NCBI RefSeq assembly: GCF_001186125.1 | Contig: NW_014039749.1 | Span: forward strand, 1-36,697 | Length of the DNA stretch: 36,697 bases | Direction: 5' to 3' | Source: Sphaeroforma arctica JP610 | Taxonomy: Eukaryota; Opisthokonta; Ichthyosporea; Ichthyophonida | Part shown: positions 1-11,900 of the stretch, in pieces | Position numbering within the stretch: position 1 is the stretch's first letter | Layout: each line of letters begins with the position of its first letter | Translations under genes and position numbers: made by a program | The notes under the pieces: generated by a model | The model's input: the letters and a program-made list of their open reading frames with translations, nothing else | Database searches by the model: none | What the model was told of the DNA's origin: nothing

Positions 1-1082
1 ATATATTGATATATAATTTGAAGTACGTTGGAGTACGTATATGTCTATACGCGCCTATGGTAAGTTGCGAATATCGATGTGGCAGTACCGTCTATAGGCC
101 TCCACTTACGCTTGTAACATTACAACACGGTTGTGATTTTTTACATCTATGCAGCATGGCGCGTAAAGAAAATATAGCAACGTTTGAATTGGTGTTCATA
201 CTTCTGGAGACTCATAAAGCGATGAAGAGGAACTAGGGATAGAGCTTTTATTTTACGGTTCTGGAGTGTGGTATACGCGGTATTGCGACATGTATTTATT
301 TCTCAAGTCTCATAGTAGTATAATAAAGACGGTTATCCCACTGAAGACACCGAAATAAAAGCAAGTGCTTGTAGACCTCGTTTATAGTCACGCATGATGC
401 ACCTACTACTAAATACAGAGAGCGTCATATCGTCATCGCATAATAAATATACTACCATGTACCCGGGAAAAAAAAAACAAATAAAATATTTATGTAAAAA
501 AAAAAGGATGACACGTAATGATACTATTTATTATAGTGGCTGCTGATGGACGATGATACGAGATATTGCTGCAGGTGAGGTGATACATATCGATGCCATT
601 CTAGTGGTTCTACTACTAGCAGACCTAGTTTATATTTAATCATAGCCAACTGATAACACATTGATATATGTTCCTGTTTATTCTAGTGGTTCTACTAGTA
701 GACATGGTTTATAATTGATATATGTTCCTGTGTATGCTGCAACCCAGACGATTCTTTCGCCGTGAATTGCGCATTTACTTATTATTATTGACGTGTTTTA
801 CGCTGGAGGTTACCGCTGTAGGATTTTCCAGGTGTCAAAGCATGCAGTAGACCACACAAGTTTGGCGGTGGAGTGTATGTGTTCCGCTTTTATTAGTAAG
901 CCGTCGAGGTTGATACAGTCAGAATAAGCATACAGTTAAGCCTGCTATTACGTATTACCCGCAGAAAATGTCAAAATAAATGCGAGTTTCACCTAGTGTT
1001 ATAAACGCACATCGGCATGTATACATGACCGACAATAGGTCAGTCTAGAAATACAGCCCATGTGTCTTGTAATTATAACAAT
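1..1082. other. Upstream region of the formin gene, no gene seen
   Basis: No coding region is supported here. A 76-codon open frame near the left edge has no recognisable composition or splice context and is probably chance. Around 598-735 there are two diverged copies of a short block, TTCTAGTGGTTCTACTA... at about 599 and 680, each associated with a copy of TTGATATATGTTCCTGT at about 661 and 715. The segment presumably holds the promoter and 5' leader of the gene starting at 1083, but I see no TATA box or initiator that I would defend. Confidence 0.5.
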
Positions 1083-2973
1083 ATGTCCAAGACTCCAGAA
1101 TACGGAAATCCACCTGACAGCACAGCTGATCTAGGGGGTGTATTTGAAGGCCTACCAGATGACGGGGATTCTGAAAATAGCGAACAGCGTATCTCCGCAG
1201 CCTCCAGACAGTCCCAAGCGTCCAATGCGTCGGAAGTAACACTCAAGGCTGAAGATGGGGATGCTGGTACCGATATAATAGGTACATCTGACAAGAACGC
1301 ACACGAAAGTGATACAGTGAGCGCATCTATTAGTGATGCACAAGAAAGTCGCAGTGTGAAGAGTGTATCATCCGGTAGTGGCAGAAGACTGCGCAATGTG
1401 CAGAGTGCCTTGAACATGCCCGTATTCGCTATGGGCGGCCAGATATTCTCGTACGATCACATGAGCCTGAACAAACTCAGTAGAGGGAATACGGTAGGTG
1501 ATGTAAACGCTGGTACACACAGAAAGAGGCCTCAGAGTGCTAAGGTATTGTGTGACACGAAGGACCGTGAAGTAGCGGGAGATGCAGCAGAGAGGACTGC
1601 ATTACCTCAGAGCGCAAATAGTATCAGCCGTAGTGCGAATACAAGAAAAGGAATACAACGCAAGAGCAAACCCGGAACACCGACGAATTTGGTGTTGAGT
1701 AGTGTGCACGGGAAGGGTGCGCAGGAGGATTTAACGGGTGGTTCAAGTTTTACTCAACACACTCCTGTTGGCACAGGTCATGATGCAGTACTAGGTGATG
1801 ATGACATTGACGTAGGTGTAGATGACACGAGCAGTCATGTATACGAGAAGGAAGTGGATAAATATACAGACAAACCACACGCACGCGAAATAGAAGAGAA
1901 TATACATGCCGATATAGCACACGCAAGCGACACGGAGATAGACGTCGGTGATGGTACGACAGAAGCTGTGGATGATGCTGATTTGGAGGTTAGAGCGATT
2001 GTGGGCGGTGAAGTGGAGGGACCAGTCCTGTCTACCACGACTGAGACAGAGACTGTGCCGGATACTGAGACAGCCAGCAAACCACCTAATACTGCGGAGG
2101 AGGATATTGAGACAACCGTTCAATCAAGTGAAGGTGTAAAGGAGGCTACAATCATCCAAGACACGGATACGACCGTTCAACAAAGTGATGATGCTAAGGA
2201 GGCTGAGAGCATTCCAGGTATTGAGACGGAAAATCAACCAGGCGAAGATACAAAAGAAGACAATACTATGCAAGATATCGAGACGACCGTTCAACAAAGT
2301 GATGATGTTAAGGAGGCTGAAAACATCTCAGATTTGGAGACAGAAAATCAACCAGGCGTAGATACAAAGCAGGACAGTACTATGCAAGATATCGAGACGA
2401 CCGTTCAACAAAGTGGTGATGTAAAGGAGGCTGAAAACATCTCAGATATGGAGACAGAAAATCAACCAGGCGAAGATACGAGGCAAGATGATACAAAGCA
2501 AGATATCGAGACGATCGTTCAACAAAGTGGTGATTTAAAGGAGGCTGACAACACATGTAACTCCGAGACTCTAGCAGTTCAACAAAGCTGCGATATTATG
2601 CAAACTGTCGATTTAGAAACAGAACAAAACGGCGATGATTCGAGGGATGCTGGGTCAGTGATGGACAAGCCTGACATTATTGCAGATGGCCGAGACAATA
2701 CGATAGAGGCGGCTGAGAGTGCTTGCAAGATTGCCCAGGCGGATACAAAGGCAGACGGGTCGGTTGAAGCAGTGTTGACTGAGGCCTCGGACCATAGTAG
2801 AGGTGAGGATCTGGGCGATACTGAGCATACTATAGATACCGAGGCTAGTGGGAGTGTGTTAAGTCTTACAGAAGGCGCCCAGCTTGTGGGCGGTGTACGG
2901 GGCTCGCAAGCGGAGAAAGATATGAGCTTGAACTTCGAACGACTCACCACCGATGAGCGGTCTACTGAAACAG
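1083..2973 (+). other. Formin exon 1: long acidic, disordered N-terminal region
   Basis: A single 1,891-base exon encodes about 630 residues rich in Asp, Glu, Thr, Ser and Gln, with very few hydrophobic residues, so it is probably disordered. A less acidic island with LNMPVFAMGGQIFSYDHMS (about residues 110-128) and a following RKRPQSAK is the only part that looks like a short conserved motif. The exon ends at ACAG/GTACGT after the first base of a codon; a second possible donor 9 bases later (G/GTGAGA) has the same phase. It joins in phase to the acceptor at 3734. No domain family is recognised. It could be a separate short gene if the 2973/3734 join is wrong, because a stop follows the donor at 2997-2999. 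Confidence 0.7.
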
Positions 2974-5900
2974 GTACGTACGGTGAGAAGTTCTTGTAGG
3001 GATCAATGTGGCTTAGCGAGTAACATGCGTCAAGTTGCTCTTACTATGGGCTATTCTACTTACTACTCATGTACAGTGTAAATTGGGACATCGTAGTATC
3101 CCCCCCGAATTACCTGGCGATGTTCAGCTGCAGTTGTGTTTTGCTTGTGGTCAGTAGTCCGTATTTAGCTATAATATTTCTGTGACTTGTCAGTATTTTG
3201 TGCGTGTGAGAGTGTCCAATTTACAAGGCTATGGTCAGAGAGTTCATTTCCGGGTCGGTTGGCGATGTGGACTAAAACCTGTATAATCATTTTTGTGTTT
3301 CGGGTCCGAGTAAGCAGGCACGCGTGTATTGCATAGACTCACTTTATCACAGGCCTAATTCGTATTCCAAACGTGTATCTGTCTCGGTTGGCTGATATCA
3401 AGCGTTTCAAGCTATCGTACATACGGGCCTATAGTGGCTATGGGGAGACCTTATGAGTTAGATAAAAATTGAGTACATAAAAGTATATGGAGTGTATTGG
3501 AGATGCTATTGAACGCACGTGTGCCGGAAAGTAAGGTCATGCACGCTCGACCAGCAACTTCCGCACACATACCAATACGCGAATGGGCGGTGCTACCGAC
3601 AGCAATCACATGCATCAATACTTCGAACATGTTTAGTATCGTTGGCAATCCAATCCGTGAAACCCAAATGAGAAATACGAGAAGATGAGTACACAGTATA
3701 ATGGACATATGGTTCTCCACACACTCTGCATAGACGAGCTTGCGGACATACTAGATATGAGAGAAAGAGTACGTGCGGAGAGCGAATCAAGTGACGCTGA
3801 CTGGGTGAAGCTAGATGAGGAGATGAATGTGCCGACGATAGGAAATGGCAAAAAGGACAGGAAAAGCCTGTATGTACTGAAGTTATGCCCGTTTGTGAAG
3901 GTCGCATGCTTTTCTATGAATACATACTCTTCCGTAAAAGCCTATGGTACGAGCAATCTACTCAGTACTGTATAAGTCCTGCTTTGCGATCTGCGTGTTT
4001 GTTATTTTCTGAATACACAGATCAGAACCGGGCGCAAATGGGGATATACAAAGCCTGCATGCTTACCTTAAGAATATATATGCATTTTGAGGCGCATGCG
4101 TGTTAGTTTAAGTCGACAGACACAAGTTTCATCATTTTCTACGTTTTGATATACAACAGTACCGTCAGACAGATTAGTTCGGAGGTCCTGGGTAACGCTG
4201 TCGCCATTGGACCAGTTGAAAGGTAAGTATCCCCCTTTTTTTCGCACAGCACTTTCAATGGACTTATCAGTGGAAACAAAAAAAGGAGGGTTTCTGCTAT
4301 ATTCGCTCTTGCACAGACAGTCATTGAATACTTTTGAGTGCTTATATGTGTTCTACCAAGCTTCGTTTTAGCCATCGTGCACTCCAAATTCAATCGGAAA
4401 ACGTGCGAGGGAAACAGATCCTTCCAACAGGGTGCGTTGACTTGCCGAAACATCCCTCTAGGTGTCTTGGAAATAATTATGATTATAATCTTATCCGCAT
4501 ACGCGCACAGCTTTGGCGAAACCTTGCCCAAACGGCAGAGCAGTCTCGCTAGATATCTCAGCAGGGAGCACGAGCTGGAAGTCGGCGCAGCAGGCAAGCG
4601 AATATCGCTTGCATCACAAGTTTCAAACGATAGCGCAACCGATTGGCGGCGAAAAACCAAGGACCAGGTGTGTGGCAGATGTGTAGTATTCACCTGTTTT
4701 ACGAATTGAACTATGTTATTGTTGGATGGGATGGAGTATGGGTCTCTGGGTGTATGATCACCATTGTTGGAACACTGGAGCGTCTCTTATCCTTCTTGTT
4801 CTCCTTGCAGCTCCGTCGTGCCAACAGCGAAGTGGTCAAAGCCAGCAAAGGGCTGGGGAGCCGCCAACGGAGTGACACAACGAACGCTTCAAGTACATAT
4901 GACCAGATTGGCAGTGGTAGGAAGCAGTCAGTACCGTATGTCAAACAACAGTCATTCACACACAAACCGGCCACAACAGGTGCAGCATCTGGGTTGCACC
5001 GCACAAGCACACAGATGGCAGCCTCTGATTCCACAATGTCTGCTATGGATGCTGAGGCGAGGAAGCTCAGTAATCGTACCTTTGGCCAGCGTATCGGAGG
5101 CTCATTCAGGTGAGCCTTTTTTTGCAAGTGTATGGCTTCTAAATTGGCAGTGTTCTGAGCGTATACAGTAATACCAACGTCAATACAAAATGTAAACCTT
5201 CATATCTTAGTTTCCAAGTGTTTGCCAGGCCTCTTTAGTGGGCCATTAGGTACTGTTGTTGTATTGGACTTTTATTGCTTTGGCATACAACTACGTTCGT
5301 AGCATATATCACCGGATGTGGCCAATTATTCAGCAAACGTCAAGTGTATAAGACTGCTTTCATCGAAGTGTGTAGGAATATTCAATTTGAATTTTTAACC
5401 CCCAGTCTTAACAGAATTCAAAAGTCGGATCCAGCTATTGATAAGGAATTGCCAACTGGAGAGTTCACAGTACCGCGAACACGGAATATGTCACTAAACA
5501 TGGAGAGGACAGGGCAGGAGAACGATCTGAATATATCGGATGAAGCCATCCTCACAAATCCTGCGAGTATACTAAAACCAGTGGGAAACAGAGTCAGAAC
5601 CGATTCTTTATCTACCAAGAATCGCCAGACATCGTAAGCGTGCTTGTGTTGGATCTGGGACATTTCAAATGTGGTTTGTCGTGATGTATGGTGCGTGTAC
5701 TGGCTGCGAATATGTACAGGGGGATCGAAACAAATGATATTGTTTCTTCGGTGAGTAGGTCTTTGGAGCCAGTGCTATATGTGGTAGATTTGGAAACGCT
5801 TTATTTGCCCGTTGCAATAGCAGTGCTGGATTCAATTCACCATGTCAGCAGTTGCAACCGAAGCATACAATACTGACCGTTAAATCCCATTGATATATAT

Positions 5901-8900
5901 TTATATATGTGTCTGTATCGGGCAGAACTACGTCGAAAGGTCATGATGCGTTGATGAAGAAGCTTCAGGAGGAGAATGACCAACAGAAGGCACAAATCCA
6001 ACTCATGCAGATGCAGCTGAAGAAAATGGACGGTACAGGTAAGTGTGGGTTGCGTACGAATCGAAAGCGTGCTTTGCAATTTTGATCGGCTAATGATGTT
6101 AGTATCTTGCTGGGTGCACTCATTTGGTCACGTGAATTGTATGCGGCCGCGGGAGTGTACACATTAGCCTTGCGAAGCTCTGCGTTGCAAAGCATTGTAA
6201 ATTTGGATCAAGTTCTGCAGTTGGTAACACCTGACACGTAACTTCGTGCGCCTATTACATTCTTCATCCTTTATCCCATGCGCTTACAATTTGGCAACAT
6301 AACAGACAGCAGGAAGGACATCAATCTCAAGATAGAAAATCAACGCTTGGAGCGAGAACTCGCAGCGTTGAAGGTGAAGTACTCTGACTATTGTGACTAT
6401 TCTTACCACTTTGAGTCAATATTAATTCAGGAAGTACGCCGGAGGGTAACACTTTGTATCTGCTTGTTTTCTGGACAGCACGTGCATAGATCCACCGCGC
6501 ATTGCCCATTTGTCAGCCAGGCTGAGAGATCATTTGTGTACATCGATCATTTACATGCGCGTCTAAAGAACAAAAATAAATCGTTGAAACTCAATTTCTA
6601 GGAGGCCGCCGGGGACACAAATCTGTATGCGCTGGCAATGTCAGCTGACAGAGTCAAGTTGCTCGAGCAGGAGCAGGAACGGCGCCGGCACAACAAGCTG
6701 GGCAATGTGCAGTCCATCAATGTCACACTCAACCATGGTAGGTTTGTTCATGTATGCCGTAGATAAAGCCGTGTCTAAGACCAATGCATGTTGTCCGATA
6801 ACGATGTGTCTGCGACTATAGTATGTGTGATCCACCAATGCCATACTCTATCATGATATATCAGGTTATGTATGTGTCAGATATCGCTGTCTGGTGATCC
6901 ATCAATGCTGTCTGTTACCAAAACATGCGTGATCCATCAATGGCACACTCCATCATGGTATGTCAGATTATGTATGTGTCAGATAACGCTGAGTCAGGGA
7001 TCAATGCTCGTGCAGTCCCCAATGCCACACTCTATCATGGTATGTCAGGTTATGTATGTGTCGGATAACGCTGCGTCTATGATCAAGATTTGTGTAGTCC
7101 ATCAATGCCACACTCGATCATGACAGGTGTTTTGTGCACGGTCAGATCACCGAGGTGTATGTGTGTTTCTGGGTATGAGCCCATGTGTAGGTCGTCGTCG
7201 CAGAACAGTTCGTGTTCGCGTATTGCTTGCAGTCTGTCCAATCCAACTCATCGTGAGTGTGCTCAAACGGATGGATTGATTTAGTCGACGAATTCTGTTC
7301 GTATTTCTTGTCGTTCTCTGGGAAGCTGGATTTTTGTGGTGTACTTCTGGTGACCATAGGACAGTACTTCGCATATAGGACAGCGGGTGATATTTATCTA
7401 TGAGGGCAAATACCATTGAAACTGGTTTCAGCTGCTCATACCCCGGTGTATCAACGTTCCACACACTACAGATCCGTTAGCTATGGAGTCTCTGCGTGCC
7501 GGATTGATCAACTTGAAAAAGGAGAGAGACGATGCTGTGGCACACCTGGACAAGCTGAAATTCGAGTACGGTATCATAGAAGATATCTCCGAAATCGCAG
7601 GACCTTCAGGTACACCCGCGCCTTGTATGTGCGTTACTTGTGGGACTGTTAATATGAATAGCTGTGTGGCGTAAGTATCTATGGAGTCAGGTGGTTGTGC
7701 AGCACGCACTGCACAGTCCTGCAGTAGAGCATGTAGGTTATAACGGTGCTTGTGAATTAATATTTGATTTTCCAATGCCTGTCGTGGTGTGTGTTCGTTG
7801 CGTTTAGTTTACGTATGCTCTTATATCTTTGTGTTTTTTGCGTAAGGCGCGGACAAATATCATACATCTGACAGAGGGGCCACGCCCCACACAAAATGCG
7901 GTCGGTCGAGGACATGAAGCAGTTTGGTATGTCGTCAGAACAGTAATGTCTGCTCACTTGCCGTCCACGAAAGCAGCACGTTACCTGTCACGTGTTATTC
8001 TAACATGTCAATATGACTACATAGATTCAGCTAAAGGGATGACACCCGGTCAAGCACCAACAGGGGCAGCTCCAGGTAAGAATTATCTTCTAGATGCGCT
8101 TGTTAATGCGCGCACAGCAGTATATGTTTTCCCGTGTGCGTAATTCACTCCTCTATGGTACACCAATTGCCTTCAATATCTAAATCACCAAGCAAACAAG
8201 TCTGTTATACGGGTATATGGGCCATACAAGCTTATTGCACTTTTAACTCTCGGATGAAGGTGAGATATGTGGACACGTACATATGCTGCGGAAGCGTCCT
8301 ATGAGCCCTAAGCACATGTAGTGTATGTGCGCGAAATTGATGGGGGCGTGATATTTATAGCAGATTGGTATGCAAGTGCTCACAGATTACTTTATATGCA
8401 TATTGTAGTCAGACCATTTATGACCTGATCTATACGAAGATTGCACTTAATTCTTACAAGGCCCCGAGTCTTTGATTGTAAATTATTGCTGATGATGGTG
8501 TGTGGCAATGCTATAGCTCGGGGGATATGTCACCACGCATTCCAGAAAGTGGATTCACAATCGTGGAGGCCTCACAAATGTTTAGAAACCCTAAATTACC
8601 AAATATAGTTATTGAGTATATCCTACAGTAGACTCTAAAACAATCACTTTATTACATAAACTTCCTAATTTCTATAGAATCTTCAGTCTGCACAAAGCAT
8701 AGTACCACAATCATACCACGGTGTACGTATTTCAGTGTAGGCAGTTGCCATTAATCTCCTGGCTCAAGATATATTGTTGGTTAACCTGAGGCTTTTGTAT
8801 GCGATTGAATTGCATTGTGATGGCACGTTTGTAAAAGTTTATAATCAGTAGGTTACATCAAAGCATGTGCATGGTTGCCCCTGCCTTCATGATACACACA

Positions 8901-11900
8901 CGTCATCATCAGTAGATAATAATTCTCCATTCGATAAAGGCGATGGTGAATCACAGGATTCTGACATGCCATGCAATGATTGGACTTCAGTGAGTGTCTA
9001 TAGCTAACTAAACTCATACAAATATTTGATTGCTGCGCGCTGTCACCTCCTTCCCGAGAACAGCAACAAATGCACCACCACCACCACCACCGCCACCGCC
9101 GCCACCAAGTAAGTCAGGCGTTTTGACTTTATACTATATAATAACATGACTTCGTCGTCTATAACAATAGGGCGAAGCTATGTCTTTGTAACATGGATTT
9201 ATGGCGCGTGACTGTCATTGTCATTCTAAACAGCTCTTACTACTGAGCTGTCGATTGCCTCTCCAGCCCTTCCGTATGTACAAATATGAAGTAACCTTAT
9301 TTATACTCGGATATTTTCTAGATTGGTTGGACGTCCAATGTGCTTATGGCGTTGGTACCGGTATATATGAATCATTACCTACGGAAACTTTGCATACGAC
9401 TCAAAAACAGAGTGACGCCAAATGGAGATTTATTCACCATTGCAGAGCGTCTATATATGTAGTACTATATTGAGTTTCGGCTCATTGTAGCCCTCATTGT
9501 GCTTTCTGCTACAGCTTCCAACGCACCACCACCCCCACCCCCCCCTCCGATGTCCAACGCACCGCCGCCACCACCCCCACCACCAGGTATGGGATACCCT
9601 TCTGTGAGTTACGGTCAGTAGTTCCCGTGTAACTTCCTACCTAGCGTCGTTTGATCGCATCCATTCCTTGTTGACTTCGTTTCGCGCGTTTTAATTGATA
9701 TATGTGCTATGAGGACGACAGTTTACAATTGACCTCGTCATTTCGCAGTAGATGTCTATTGTGCGTGGTCTCTGATCGTTCCAAATCATGGTCCTGATGC
9801 ATACGTACTCAGCGTAATCGCTTTCACTTTCGCCCGCCTGCCCGCTTTAGCATCAAATGCACCGCCACCACCACCACCACCACCGGCGTCGAGTGCTCCA
9901 CCACCACCACCACCGGCGTCGAGTGCTCCACCACCACCACCACCGGCGTCGAGTGCTCCACCACCACCACCACCGTCACCACCGGCGTCGAGTGCTCCAC
10001 CACCACCACCACCACCACCACCACCACCACCCCACCCCCATCAGGTGAGAAGCCAGTTTGTACCTATATGCTTGTGTTTGTGGGTATCACTTTGTATTTG
10101 GATGTGTCTTTGTATGTATACATCAATGTATTTTTGTATGTGCAGTTTTTTTTGGCAAGACTTTCATCTAACTCAAATCTTTGTCTGGCCTTATGGCCGG
10201 CGGAGCTCCACTACCACCGCCTCCGCTTTCATCAGTATTCGTTGCGGACGTTATGTGCATATTCCAATGCATACTCTCTTTGAAGGTTGCAGGGAATATT
10301 GTGCAGGCTTCGAATGAATGGTCTTCTTCATTTCTATTCACTTGACACCACATGTTATCCTAGTTCGTACTAGCCTACTTGCGGATATACGATATCCCAG
10401 AAGCATTGCGCCTTTTCTGAGCTTTACGCAATTGCTTTAAACATCCGTACAGGAGTAGCACAGCCACCACCGCCACCGCCGCCACCACCAGCTTCTGGTA
10501 TGCAACGGGTTTAAGTGTACAGCTGAATCTCGATGTATAAATCCATGAGGGGTTGATCTATGCCTGAACTTATGTTTCTACTTGAGGCGTGTAATGGTGG
10601 GTGGTACATTTGTTTGTATCTGCTTATAAGTTCGGATTCTGGTTGGGGATACTCCTTACATCCCGGTAATGCCAAGCGTAAAAGCTTCCTGAAAATGATT
10701 TCGAACATCCATGGCTAAGGCGATGCTAAGTTGAATCAGCGTAATTTGTCTATCGATATCATAAGCTCTTCGTGCCTTTAATTATCTAATTAATTTAGGT
10801 AATAATATGCACTGAGACTGAAAGACTTAAAACTTTCTTCATTTCTTCCCATATTTCATTCTCGTAGGCGGTCCTCCACCCCCACCCCCACCACCCCCAC
10901 CCTCAGGTATGCTTACTTAATCTATTGCTTGCAACTATCGCTCGTATACATCCCTTTACTCATCAACCTGTTATTTCTGTTGTGACTACATATAAGTGAA
11001 CCTGCATAATATATGTATCTCGCAAACAGTGGTTGGCATTGCATTCGCATGCAGCTAGTGAGCTACTGCGGAGGAGAAGTGCGCCACAGGCTCTGTGTGG
11101 CGTGTCTCCACATTTCGATGTGGGTACTTCCTGTTGTAATGCCACTCCGCTGAGTTTTTATCTTCACAATTTGACATTTACAACTGTGCAGGAGGAGCAC
11201 CACCACCACCACCACCACCGCCGCCACCACAACCCTCCGGTAAGTCAGGGTAGCATTTGACAAACACACGAATAAATGTACACATGGTATCAGATGAATG
11301 TACACATAATCTCAGCTTATATCAGTTAGGTTTCCTAAGTGAAGTGTAAGCAATTCATTGTTGTGGACCTGCTGGCTAGACATAATGTAGCACCAAAGTT
11401 GTACCTTTAAAACACCACGCACGAGGTGGCGCTATTGCTGCTAGAATGCATTACAGCCAAACCCGAGTTTAGGTAAGTTATACGAGTGTGCTTACTAGAT
11501 CGTACCACTAACAAACACGCCACTAACAAAAACAGGAGGAGGTCCACCACCACCACCGCCGCCGCCACCACCACCACCACCGGGTAAGTAACATTCAGTC
11601 AAGAATTTGGTCCCATAATCTACAGATTTGATGTATATTCGCAAGAATTGGCTAGCACGCCGCACAGAATACGTCGAACGACTTCGTATGTGCCTTTAAA
11701 ACAACTCAATGATATGCAATTGGAATCACGCACGAGAATCGCTCACGTCGCGTATACTTTTATTCTTGTATGCAGGAGGAGGAGCCCCAGCGCCACCACC
11801 ACCACCGCCACCACCAGGTATTTTATGTTTTGATACGGTTTTGACTTTACTCCGGCGGGTTATATATAATAGCTACTTACCATTCACGCGTTTGTGTATA

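Noticed and set aside
1062-1082. Upstream start of the exon 1 frame at 1062
   Set aside because: That codon is GTG. The first ATG in frame is at 1083, with A at -3.
7829-8143. Open frame through 7850-8030 as an extra formin exon
   Set aside because: The possible exon after GCGTAAG does not keep frame from the phase-1 donor at 7609 (it meets a stop). The exon 8031-8075 joins directly in phase.
8958-8996. Block between ATCACAG and GTGAGTGTC as an FH1-side exon
   Set aside because: It would be phase 0-0 and meets a stop in the phase required by its neighbours (exits and entries in phase 1).
9824-10048. His-rich and Val-rich open frames (MHRHHHHHH..., MVVVVVV...)
   Set aside because: They are other-frame and antisense readings of the CCA repeats of an FH1 exon.
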